The position numbers were made by a program, and so were the translations under genes. From NCBI GenBank assembly GCA_020349965.1, contig CP070705.1, positions 1,519,718 to 1,583,717 on the forward strand: a stretch of DNA of 64,000 nt. Reading direction: 5' to 3'. Shown here piece by piece: positions 32,525-41,047 of the stretch. Source of the stretch: Caldifarciminota bacterium. Lineage in GTDB: Bacteria > Hydrothermota > Tepidihabitantia > SM23-42. The stretch's first letter is position 1; each line of letters starts with the position of its first letter. The notes beneath the pieces are model-generated. The model did not search any database. It worked only from the letters and a program-made list of their open reading frames with translations, and was not told the DNA's origin.

Positions 32525-34203
32525 AGAAAGTGTTTATCTTGGTGGTTTTGATTTCTGTCGTTTGTGGGGTATTCATTGGCCAGAAGCTCTGGGCGGCGCC
32601 GGATACCTACACTATGCTCCGAGTTTTCAACAAGATACTCAAGGAATTGCAGGATAATTACGTCAGCGAGGTTAGTGCCGATAGCCTGATATCTGGTGCG
32701 ATCGACGGCATGATAGATGTGGTAAGAGATCCCCATACGGATTTCCTGAATAGCACCGAATACAGCGCCCTGGTCGAGTCGACGAAGGGTGAGTTCGGGG
32801 GGATAGGTGCTACAATCGGACGGCGTAACGAGCAGATCACCGTCATTTCGCCGCTTGAAGGCACTCCCGCATACAGGTCAGGTCTGCTGCCCGGTGACGA
32901 GATCCTCAGTGTTGACGGTGTGCCCACTGATGGCAAGAGTGTCGATGTTGTTGTCAAAGAGATACGCGGAGATCCGGGGACAAGGGTTGTGCTGACGATT
33001 CATCGCTCTGTGATCGACGAGCCTTTTGACGTGGAGATCACCCGTGCGATAATAAAACTCGATGCAGTTCCTTACTTCGGCATGATCGACAACGAAACGG
33101 GTTATGTGTATCTGCGAAATTTTTCCGTATCTGCCGACGTCGAGTTGCGAAAGGCACTCGATTCACTCTTTGTCCTGGGCGCAAAGAAGCTGGTTTTCGA
33201 TCTCAGACTGAACTCGGGCGGGCTGCTTAACGAAGGGCTTACGGTAAGCGAGTTGTTTCTGCCCAAGGGTACGGAGATAGTGGCCACGAAGGGTAGGAAT
33301 GAACGCGAACGGGTGTTCAGATCGCAGAAGACTTACGCGTATGTTGATTTCGCCATGATAACGCTTGTCGATGGCGGTTCGGCTTCGGCTTCAGAGATCG
33401 TTGCGGGTGCATTGCAGGACTGGGACCGCAGTTTGATCATCGGCACCGCGACCTTTGGCAAGGGGTCGGTCCAGAACATCATTCCATTTGAGGACAGCAC
33501 CGCCTTGAAGTTGACGACCGCACGCTGGTACACTCCCTCGGGAAGGAGTATCGATAAGCCTGTTGACTGGGACGGACTCGATGGTAGAGTCACGTCTGTA
33601 CAGCAGAGGATGGTTGATCGATTGCGCAATGAACTTGAGACACTGAGAGAAGGTGCAAAGACGGATGGTGAGAAGAAGATCGTATCCAGATTAGAGGATG
33701 AGCTCTACGACATCGAGGATAACATCTACAGGCTTCGCGTCGATTCAACACGCCTTAGCGAGACGAAAGAGTTCATTACTCGAGGGCCGCTAAAGCGCAA
33801 AGTCTACGGTGATGGTGGCATTACTCCTGATGTGATCATCAGTCCGCCGAGGATATCGAGGCTCGAGACCGAAATACTGACAAAGGGGCTGGGTTTTGAT
33901 TTCGTGGTAAGATACACAACCAAACACAAGGACATCGGTAAGGACTTTCAGGTAAGTGACGCCCTGCTTAAGGAATTCGCTGTATACCTGCTGGAACACG
34001 ATGTCGAATTTACCGAAGATGAGTTTGCAGAGGCGAAGCAGGAATTGAGCAGCAGACTGAGGCAGGAGATATTTACCACCCTGTGGGGACTGAAGGAAGG
34101 GTACCGGGTAAGAGTCGCCGACGATCCTCTTGTGCAAGAGGCTGTGAAGATGCTAAAGGGGGTGACTGCTTCGCAGGATCTTTTTCGCCACTCAAGCAAT
34201 TGA
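32521..34203 (+). CDS. ctpA: C-terminal processing peptidase (S41 family)
   Basis: Periplasmic serine protease of 560 residues. N-terminal membrane anchor or signal (about 3-25), helical S41 cap, PDZ domain (GIGATIGRRNEQITVISPLEGTPA through TIHR, about 95-162), and catalytic domain with Ser289 in GSASASEIVAGALQD and Lys314 in TFGKGSVQ. A C-terminal extension follows about residue 345, including coiled segments. The frame ends with SQDLFRHSSN shortly after a run of five T (34181-34185); a second frame continues with a possible membrane helix (see 34166-34345). ATG overlaps the tmk stop. Confidence 0.9.
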   Translation: MKKVFILVVLISVVCGVFIGQKLWAAPDTYTMLRVFNKILKELQDNYVSEVSADSLISGAIDGMIDVVRDPHTDFLNSTEYSALVESTKGEFGGIGATIGRRNEQITVISPLEGTPAYRSGLLPGDEILSVDGVPTDGKSVDVVVKEIRGDPGTRVVLTIHRSVIDEPFDVEITRAIIKLDAVPYFGMIDNETGYVYLRNFSVSADVELRKALDSLFVLGAKKLVFDLRLNSGGLLNEGLTVSELFLPKGTEIVATKGRNERERVFRSQKTYAYVDFAMITLVDGGSASASEIVAGALQDWDRSLIIGTATFGKGSVQNIIPFEDSTALKLTTARWYTPSGRSIDKPVDWDGLDGRVTSVQQRMVDRLRNELETLREGAKTDGEKKIVSRLEDELYDIEDNIYRLRVDSTRLSETKEFITRGPLKRKVYGDGGITPDVIISPPRISRLETEILTKGLGFDFVVRYTTKHKDIGKDFQVSDALLKEFAVYLLEHDVEFTEDEFAEAKQELSSRLRQEIFTTLWGLKEGYRVRVADDPLVQEAVKMLKGVTASQDLFRHSSN

Positions 34204-34345
34204 AGACGAATCATCAGCCTCCCAACCTGATACAGATACCCGTCCGTGGGAACTTGGTGTAATAATAGCACTTGCTTTTATTTCATTCATTCTGGTAAGG
34301 ATCATCTGGGGGAGAAATAGAGAACACGGTGAAAAGGACCGATAG
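34166..34345 (+). other. Open frame without start codon: possible frameshifted C-terminal membrane tail of the S41 peptidase
   Basis: In the frame shifted by +1 from the peptidase, 59 codons are open to TAG 34343-34345. They encode an acidic, polar segment (AIEDESSASQPDTDTRPW) followed by a clear transmembrane helix (ELGVIIALAFISFILVRIIW) and a charged tail (GRNREHGEKDR). No ATG, GTG or TTG start exists. Removing one T from the T5 run at 34181-34185 would fuse it to the peptidase. It may be an assembly indel, a recent frameshift, or a small protein with an unusual start. It overlaps the purL start by 17 bases. Confidence 0.4.
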
Positions 34346-37154
34346 CCGGTCCTACCGGATCGAAATAACGAGAGGGGCAGATCCGAGAGGGAAGTTTGTA
34401 AGGGATTCATTCCATTCGTTCGGGCTGACCCGAGTCGAAGAGGTCGTCGTAAGCGACATCTATTACATAACGGGCCTGCTCGACCAAAAGCAAGCAGAGC
34501 ATATTGCTCGCGAGTTACTGTGTGACCCGGTTGTCGAGCATTATGATGTCGGTGAGGCACAGGTGAGTATGGGCAGCTTCGAAGTACTGTTCAATGCCGG
34601 CGTGACCGACCCGAAGGAAGAGAGTGCAAGAAAGGCGATTTCCGACCTGGGGATCGCGATTCAGTCAGTCAAAACCGGCAACAATTACGAGATAAAGGGT
34701 ACATTCGATACTGGTCAACTCCAGAAGTGTGCCGAACTGTTTCTCTATAATCCACTCATCCAGCATCTAAGACACCGGGACGAAGAAGCATACAGCCCCT
34801 CGAAATATGTATTTCACTCAAAGGTGGTCGACCTTTCCGGTGATCTACTTGCGTTGAGTAGAGAGATGGGTCTTTCACTTTCACGTACTGAGATGGAAGT
34901 GATCAAAGATTACTTCGGCAAAGAGAGGAGAATGCCGAGCGACGTTGAACTGGAAACCGTTGCTCAAACCTGGAGCGAGCACTGCCGGCATAAAACATTC
35001 CTTGGCAAGATTCTATTCGATGGTGAACAGATCGATAATCTGCTCCGAAAGACGGTCATGCAGGCAACACGCGAGATCGATCATCCTTTATGCCTCTCGG
35101 TCTTTCATGACAATTCCGGCGTCATTGATTTTGATGAAGAGTACGGTATATGTTTCAAGGTCGAGACGCATAATCATCCGTCGGCGCTGGAGCCTTACGG
35201 TGGTGCGGCAACGGGTATCGGCGGTGTGATTCGCGATATACTTGGAACCGGTCTTGGTGCGAAGCCGATACTCAACACGGATGTCTTCTGTTTCGGAATA
35301 CCCGAATTCGATTTCACCGAGCTACCGCAAGGCATACTGCATCCGAAGACGATCATCAAGGGTGTCATTCGTGGGGTGCGTGACTACGGAAATCGTATGG
35401 GCATACCCACGGCGAGCGGAGCCATTTACTTTGATGATGCCTTTCTATACAATCCCTTAGTGTATTGCGGTTGCGTTGGTTTGATCAGAAAGGATCGTAT
35501 TGAAAAACGTGCACAACCCGGGGACACCGTGCTCCTCGTCGGCGGTAGGACCGGACGTGACGGCATTCACGGTGTGACATTTGCCTCGGCTGAACTGTCT
35601 GGTGAATCGGAGAAATCCTGCGTGCAGATCGGTAATCCGATAATGGAGAGGCGCGTGATGGATTGTCTGCTCCGGGCGAGTGAAGAAGGTTTGCTGCACT
35701 CGGTGACCGACTGCGGCGGCGGAGGGTTGTCGAGCGCGGTAGGCGAAATGGGCAAGGAGACCGGCGTGACGGCGTATCTCGACCGTGTGCCACTAAAATA
35801 CGAGGGCCTGTCACCGCGTGAAATATGGATTTCGGAATCACAGGAGCGGATGGTCCTTGCAGTACCAAAGGAGCATCTTGAGAGAACAGTCGCTATCTTC
35901 AAGCATGAGGGTGTGGAGGCGACCGTGATCGGCGAATTCACCGGTGACAAGCGACTCATCCTGTACTACAGGGACAAGAAGGTATGTGATCTCGACATGG
36001 GTTTCCTGCACGATGGTCTGCCTATGCCGGTAAAGAAGGCAAAGGCCAGAACCATACCGCCCTCTGAAGTCGACATTCCAAAACCCGTCGATCTGAATTC
36101 GATGATCATCGAGCTGATCAGCGGCCTCAACGCATGTTCAAGGGAATGGGTGATCAGAGAATACGACCATGAGGTACAGGGCGGTAGCGCGGTAAAACCG
36201 CTCGTCGGAGTTCTCGGCATCGGACCGCAGGATGCGGTCGTGGTAAGGCCCAGGCTAGACAGGAAGAGGGGCGTCGTCGTTTCTTGTGGTCTCAATCCGG
36301 GTTTCGGACGACTCGATGCTTATAAAATGGCACTTTCAGTCGTTGATGAGGCGCTGCGCAATCTTGTTGCCGCAGGTGGCGACATAGCAAAAGCGGCGAT
36401 GCTCGACAATTTCTGCCTGTCCTCACCGGAGCGTGAAGAGGTCCTGGGTGATCTTGTATTATCGGCCCGGGGTTGCTACGATGCTGCGAAATGTTTTAGG
36501 GTGCCTTTCATCTCTGGAAAGGATAGCCTCTACAACGAATGGGTAAATGGAAGAGGAACTGTCTACAGCATTCCGCCGACGCTGCTGATATCGGCGATCG
36601 GAATAGTCGAGGACATCGACAGATGCATCACCATGGATTTGAAGGAGATCGGTTCTCCGATATACCTTGTGGGTGAGACCAAGGACGAGCTCGGTGGCTC
36701 AGAATATTTTCGGATGCTCGGTATCCGATCTGGCACTGTTCCAGGAGTGAATTTCAGGAGTGCTCCGAAGATAATGCAAGCCATACATGGCGCCATCAAA
36801 AAGGGTATGGTCAATGCCTGCCACGATCTTTCCGAGGGCGGGTTGGCCCTTGCCCTTTGCGAAATGGCTTTCAGTGGTGATATCGGTGTCGAAGTGGACG
36901 TAAAGAGAGTGCCCTTTCGGGGTGAGAGACTGCGCTACGATACGATTCTATTCTCAGAATCGAATTCGCGTTTCCTCGTCGAGTTGAAAGGCGGAAGGGA
37001 AGACGAATTCACTGCGCTCTTCGGCGGTCTGCCGATTGCCCGTATCGGCCGTACGACGGCCGAGAGGTGCCTCAAGGTACTTGGAGGTGAACGCAAACTG
37101 GTAGACCTTCCTCTCTCTCTGCTCAGGAAGAAGTGGCTGAGAAAAGTCGTATAG
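34329..37154 (+). CDS. purL: Phosphoribosylformylglycinamidine synthase with fused PurS-like N-terminus
   Basis: FGAM synthase of purine biosynthesis, 941 residues. Residues about 8-160 hold two PurS-like repeats (YRIEITRGADPRGKFVRDSFHSFG and FEVLFNAGVTDPKEESARKAISDLG), followed by the PurL core: VAQTWSEHCRHKTF, VETHNHPSALEPYGGAATGIGGVIRDILG, GGGGLSSAVGEMG and a second half with PFISGKDSLYNE and HDLSEGGLALALCEM. The C-terminal glutaminase domain of the large E. coli enzyme is absent, so a separate PurQ must exist elsewhere. GTG start after a GGGGGAG site. Confidence 0.92.
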   Translation: MKRTDSRSYRIEITRGADPRGKFVRDSFHSFGLTRVEEVVVSDIYYITGLLDQKQAEHIARELLCDPVVEHYDVGEAQVSMGSFEVLFNAGVTDPKEESARKAISDLGIAIQSVKTGNNYEIKGTFDTGQLQKCAELFLYNPLIQHLRHRDEEAYSPSKYVFHSKVVDLSGDLLALSREMGLSLSRTEMEVIKDYFGKERRMPSDVELETVAQTWSEHCRHKTFLGKILFDGEQIDNLLRKTVMQATREIDHPLCLSVFHDNSGVIDFDEEYGICFKVETHNHPSALEPYGGAATGIGGVIRDILGTGLGAKPILNTDVFCFGIPEFDFTELPQGILHPKTIIKGVIRGVRDYGNRMGIPTASGAIYFDDAFLYNPLVYCGCVGLIRKDRIEKRAQPGDTVLLVGGRTGRDGIHGVTFASAELSGESEKSCVQIGNPIMERRVMDCLLRASEEGLLHSVTDCGGGGLSSAVGEMGKETGVTAYLDRVPLKYEGLSPREIWISESQERMVLAVPKEHLERTVAIFKHEGVEATVIGEFTGDKRLILYYRDKKVCDLDMGFLHDGLPMPVKKAKARTIPPSEVDIPKPVDLNSMIIELISGLNACSREWVIREYDHEVQGGSAVKPLVGVLGIGPQDAVVVRPRLDRKRGVVVSCGLNPGFGRLDAYKMALSVVDEALRNLVAAGGDIAKAAMLDNFCLSSPEREEVLGDLVLSARGCYDAAKCFRVPFISGKDSLYNEWVNGRGTVYSIPPTLLISAIGIVEDIDRCITMDLKEIGSPIYLVGETKDELGGSEYFRMLGIRSGTVPGVNFRSAPKIMQAIHGAIKKGMVNACHDLSEGGLALALCEMAFSGDIGVEVDVKRVPFRGERLRYDTILFSESNSRFLVELKGGREDEFTALFGGLPIARIGRTTAERCLKVLGGERKLVDLPLSLLRKKWLRKVV

Positions 37155-39830
37155 TTACTTAACGACGGCGAATTTCACGACATCGTTACCTGCACCGAAT
37201 GTATTGAGGACACAGTAGTAGATACCGCTCGGTACGTCGTTTCCGTCTTCATCGGTGCCGTCCCATATGAAAGCGTCGTCATCTGTGTATGTACCCGGCA
37301 TCATTAGATCCATTCTTTCTTCGCTCATGATCAGGCGTCCGGTCATCGAATATATTCTGAGTTCGACCGGCGATTGGCGGTCGAGCCTGAAGGGAAGGCG
37401 TATGTATTCGTTGTCGTTGAGGTAGAAAGGGTTGGGAAAAGGGTCCAGCCAGGCGCAGCCTTGCGTCGTGTCGACCTCGATGGGAGAATAGTGGATTGCC
37501 GCATAGACATCTGGCCAGCCAAAACCCATACTGTCCGTGGGAGCAGCAGCCATGCTCGCCGTGGTAAAGAGCGCCTCTCTTATAGAATCGACATTCCAGC
37601 TCGGATGGGCTTCGAGCAGCAACGCACATATCCCGGCAACCATGGCAGTGGCGCCTGATGTCCCGAAAGAATACAAGTAGGAATCGACTGAATCGGGATC
37701 GACGACAATCGGCGCAGCGGACAGGCACATGATCTCGGGTTTGCGGCGACCGTCGAACGTGGGTCCGTAACCGGAAAATTCCCACCGGTTGTAGAGCGAG
37801 TCGATACCACCGACCGTGATCACTCCCATTGCATCACCCGGTATTTCGATCCTGGGCGCTGCAATGTTACCTGCAGCAGTTACGACGACGACGCCGCGTT
37901 TGGTAGCTTCATACGCTGCGATCGAACTCGGTGAGGTCTTGCCGTCGTAATCTCTTGGCCAGGAATACCAGGCAGTATAGCCGAGCGAACTGGAGACGAT
38001 GTCGGCACCCTGTGATTCACACCACTCAAGCCCCGCGATATAGGTATCTTCTTCAACGGGGAATTCGTAATTAGTATCCGGATTTTCGGTCTTGGCGACT
38101 ATAAACCGGGCTCCTGGTGCAACGCCGATATACCGTGCCGTAAAATAACCGCCGACCAGGGCAAGCATTTCCGTGCCATGCCTCGGATGAAAATGATTCG
38201 GGTCGGTCGACGCATAGCCGTCGGTCACGGCGTCGCCGCGCATACAGTAGAAATTGATGAATTCGCCGGCCGGTGCGGTGATCGTGGGTAGGTACACGAA
38301 CTGAGCCGGTAGAGAATCCACAATACCGAAATGCGCACCCTGGTCATACGACGTCGTTGAGTATATCTTTCCTCCTGCCTCCCACGATACTTTGATAGCA
38401 TTGGAGACTCTTGCGAGCGAGATCTTACCTATCGCATTTAGATCGTCCGAGAGGTAGGTGGGGTTCGTGAAGGTCTCACCGAAATCTGTAGACAACGCAA
38501 AGGCCACCCTGAACAGGGGTTCACTCGATACGTCCTTCCATATCGCGAAGATCGTGTCACCGTACGTGATCGTCTCTGCATCCTTGCCGCGTGTAGTGAA
38601 TTTCGTAGTGAATGTCGCGGGGACCATCGAAGATTTGATGAAGTAGAGGGAATCCTCGGGAAAGATATGGTAAAAGACACCAATTGCCGTGCTGCAGGAT
38701 ACGATCTTCGGTGCCTGGATACTCGAAAGGGACGTATCGATAGCACTCTCCTGGGTGAAACCCGACATCACTCCCCGGTTGAGAAATAGGAAGGTTGTAT
38801 CGCTGTCGCTGTCCTTGCGGTGGTATGCTACGTATACCGTATCTCCCCACATTGTGGCCGTGATCTCGCGCGATCCGGGAGTGCCGAGTCCCATTGGTTC
38901 AACGAGCATCGAATCGGTATGGACGATGTATTTCAATCCGAAACGATCCCGGAAGAATACATACATTGTGTCCCGTCCACAGACATCCAATTCGCGAACC
39001 CAGTTGTTATAGTAATTGGTGAGGGTGACGACCGGATCCTGCCACGTCACTCCATTGTCTGTAGAATACGTGTATAAGAGATCGCGTACCGGGTCGCCAT
39101 ACTGTACCGTATCCCCGGCGAGGAATAGATTATAGCGTGATCCTGTCCTGTGGAATACCAGATCACTGTAAGTGCCGTACTTGACCGTCACCGCATCGTT
39201 GTTCATGAATATCTGGTCGCCGCCCAGAAAATCGTGTTCGGCAACGACATTGACATTGCTCAATGCCAGATGGGTGCGCCTCAAACCGGTGTCGAGAAAA
39301 CCGACTCTGACATCCGAGCCGAATATGCCCATCTCATGCACTCGGTCGATGCCGAACATCTGCGACTGTCGGTACGTGAGACCGTAGATCGCAGTATCCT
39401 GCACCACTGCGCTTTCTTCATCTGGCGCGCGGAAGGGAGCGACTTTCGTTATCTTGTAGACGGAGGCGAGGCGCGCGATTCGGTCGATATCATCTCTTGC
39501 GATGTAGAAACTGGCCGCGTTGAGCCACCTCGATTCCTCCACCAGAAGTCCGCCGTTTTCTTCGACCTCCCTGACATAGGGTGCATAAACAGGGATGTCC
39601 GCATAATCGGTCACACCCTTTCTCATAGCCCGGCGTCTGATGGCGGCGTCGGTCAGTCGTCTTGCCGCAGCCCGGACCGCAGCGTCGTATTCCTTAGCCG
39701 TAACGTTCTTGTCGGTGAAATAGACCCAGGCTTTCACGTATTCATCACTGTAGCACCTCGGGTCAACTTTATCCTGGAGTGGTGCCCGGTACTGATACAT
39801 GGCGCCAATCATAAATAGAATTATCAACAT
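37155..39830 (-). CDS. Subtilisin-like (S8) protease with inserted beta-propeller and T9SS-type sorting domain
   Basis: Secreted protease of 891 residues: hydrophobic N-terminus, propeptide-like region (30-130), S8 catalytic domain with Asp180 (VGFLDTG), His551 (RHGTEM), Asn655 (AAGN) and Ser725 (GTSGATAM). Between Asp and His about 340 residues are inserted, with Asp-box-like motifs STDNGVTW (256-263), STDFGETF (447-454) and SYDQGAHF (494-501), typical of sialidase-type propellers. The C-terminus (about 800-891) is a type A sorting domain: FPNPF, LRIYSMTGRLI, GIYYCVLN, final VKFAVVK. ATG 39830 follows AAAGGGGG. Downstream of the rhomboid gene, probably the same transcript. Confidence 0.88.
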   Translation of the reverse strand: MLIILFMIGAMYQYRAPLQDKVDPRCYSDEYVKAWVYFTDKNVTAKEYDAAVRAAARRLTDAAIRRRAMRKGVTDYADIPVYAPYVREVEENGGLLVEESRWLNAASFYIARDDIDRIARLASVYKITKVAPFRAPDEESAVVQDTAIYGLTYRQSQMFGIDRVHEMGIFGSDVRVGFLDTGLRRTHLALSNVNVVAEHDFLGGDQIFMNNDAVTVKYGTYSDLVFHRTGSRYNLFLAGDTVQYGDPVRDLLYTYSTDNGVTWQDPVVTLTNYYNNWVRELDVCGRDTMYVFFRDRFGLKYIVHTDSMLVEPMGLGTPGSREITATMWGDTVYVAYHRKDSDSDTTFLFLNRGVMSGFTQESAIDTSLSSIQAPKIVSCSTAIGVFYHIFPEDSLYFIKSSMVPATFTTKFTTRGKDAETITYGDTIFAIWKDVSSEPLFRVAFALSTDFGETFTNPTYLSDDLNAIGKISLARVSNAIKVSWEAGGKIYSTTSYDQGAHFGIVDSLPAQFVYLPTITAPAGEFINFYCMRGDAVTDGYASTDPNHFHPRHGTEMLALVGGYFTARYIGVAPGARFIVAKTENPDTNYEFPVEEDTYIAGLEWCESQGADIVSSSLGYTAWYSWPRDYDGKTSPSSIAAYEATKRGVVVVTAAGNIAAPRIEIPGDAMGVITVGGIDSLYNRWEFSGYGPTFDGRRKPEIMCLSAAPIVVDPDSVDSYLYSFGTSGATAMVAGICALLLEAHPSWNVDSIREALFTTASMAAAPTDSMGFGWPDVYAAIHYSPIEVDTTQGCAWLDPFPNPFYLNDNEYIRLPFRLDRQSPVELRIYSMTGRLIMSEERMDLMMPGTYTDDDAFIWDGTDEDGNDVPSGIYYCVLNTFGAGNDVVKFAVVK

Positions 39831-39869
39831 TAGACCCCCTTTATTATTATTTCAAACATTCGTCTCGTT

Positions 39870-40541
39870 CTAATAAATATCGTAATCAACGGTCTTTCTT
39901 TTTCTCTTGAACGGCAGAGCCAGCAGTAGCCCGGCGATAAATCCTCCTATGTGTGCGAAATAGGCGACGCCGCCGCGCGCGCCGAGTGAGGAAAATCCGA
40001 AGAGGAATTGATATAAGAACCAAATGCCAAGGAAGATGAAAGATGGTAAGTATGATATTCGTAAAAAGAAACCGAGCGGTATGAGAGCGAGTACGCGCGC
40101 TTTGGGAAACAAGAGAATGTACGCTCCCAGGACCCCGGACACGGCACCGCTGGCGCCAATCATAGGTATCTTTGACGCGGGGCTGATGGCACTCTGCAAC
40201 AACGCTGCACATATACCGCAGAAAAAGTAAAATAGCAAAAATCTTAAATGTCCCATTCGGTCCTCGACATTGTCAGCAAAGATCCACAGAAAGAGCATGT
40301 TGCCGACAATATGCATGATGCTGTCGGCATGGATGAACATGCTCGTAAAAACAGTCAGGTAGCTTTCAATCCCGGTTGGGTGAAAAAGAGAATACGGCAC
40401 GACGCCGAATTGGCGGACAAAATCATTGAGCGCCGGGCCGAGGGAGATCTCGTAAATATATACTAGGATGTTGGCGGCAAGGATTGCATATACAACAACC
40501 GGCCGCGTGCGAGACCGAAGATTATCTTTCAGGGGTAACAT
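39870..40541 (-). CDS. Rhomboid family intramembrane serine protease
   Basis: Membrane protease, 223 residues from ATG 40541. The frame extends to 40604, but the later start matches the family N-terminus (MLPLKDNLRSRTRPVVVY) and overlaps ispF by 20 rather than 83 bases. Six helices; catalytic Ser in GASGAVSG and His in AHIGGFIAG; the oxyanion-side HIVGNMLFLWIFADNVED is conserved. Bacterial rhomboids of this type cleave single-pass membrane proteins; the substrate is unknown. Middle gene of the ispF-rhomboid-subtilase run. Confidence 0.88.
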   Translation of the reverse strand: MLPLKDNLRSRTRPVVVYAILAANILVYIYEISLGPALNDFVRQFGVVPYSLFHPTGIESYLTVFTSMFIHADSIMHIVGNMLFLWIFADNVEDRMGHLRFLLFYFFCGICAALLQSAISPASKIPMIGASGAVSGVLGAYILLFPKARVLALIPLGFFLRISYLPSFIFLGIWFLYQFLFGFSSLGARGGVAYFAHIGGFIAGLLLALPFKRKRKTVDYDIY

Positions 40542-41010
40542 ATATTCTGCCGATTTCGCATATCGCCCATGCGGCGATTGCTCTTCCCGTTCCGATATCG
40601 CCAAGTCCTTCGTTCGTCTTTCCTTTTATCGAAATCGCATCGCTCGATATACCTATCGTGGTGGAGATGGCGTTCTTCATGTCGTTAACAAGGGGCAGGA
40701 TCTTCGGATCTTCCGCGATCACCACCGTGTCAATATGTTTCACCATATGACCGGAATCTTCGAGGAACTTGCTGACCGTCTTCAGTAGCTTTAGGCTGGA
40801 AATATTCTTGTACCGTTGATCATCGGGAGGGAAATGCCTGCCGATATCACCCAGGTTGGCGGCGCCGAGAAGGGCATCACAGATCGCATGGATCAATACA
40901 TCTCCGTCCGAGTGTCCGGCCAGGCCTTTTGGGTAATCGATCTGTATTCCTCCGAGATACAGGGTTCGATTGGGTACTAACTGGTGTATGTCATAACCGA
41001 TTCCGACCAC
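40522..41010 (-). CDS. ispF: 2-C-methyl-D-erythritol 2,4-cyclodiphosphate synthase
   Basis: MEP-pathway isoprenoid enzyme, 162 residues. Metal ligands in GYDIH and AGHSDGDVLIHA, GDIGRHFPPDD, TVVIAEDPKI and the C-terminal KTNEGLGDIGTGRAIAAWA are conserved. GTG start at 41010 is set by a leaderless promoter 5 bases upstream. Translationally overlaps the rhomboid gene. Confidence 0.94.
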   Translation of the reverse strand: MVGIGYDIHQLVPNRTLYLGGIQIDYPKGLAGHSDGDVLIHAICDALLGAANLGDIGRHFPPDDQRYKNISSLKLLKTVSKFLEDSGHMVKHIDTVVIAEDPKILPLVNDMKNAISTTIGISSDAISIKGKTNEGLGDIGTGRAIAAWAICEIGRIYVTPER

Positions 41011-41015
41011 TTTTT

Positions 41016-41044
41016 ATTTTACTCGGGAGTTATGACAAAGTCAA
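41016..41044 (-). promoter_or_regulatory. Promoter of ispF, leaderless type
   Basis: Minus strand TTGACT (41044-41039), 17-base spacer, TAAAAT (41021-41016), 5 bases to GTG 41010. It lies in the 37-base gap after the permease gene stop. Confidence 0.62.
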
Positions 41045-41047
41045 GTA

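Noticed and set aside
34199-34345. Independent small membrane-protein gene before purL
   Set aside because: No ATG, GTG or TTG start exists in that frame; reported instead as a possible frameshifted tail.
40542-40604. Upstream start for the rhomboid protease
   Set aside because: It would overlap ispF by 83 bases; the start at 40541 matches the usual rhomboid N-terminus.
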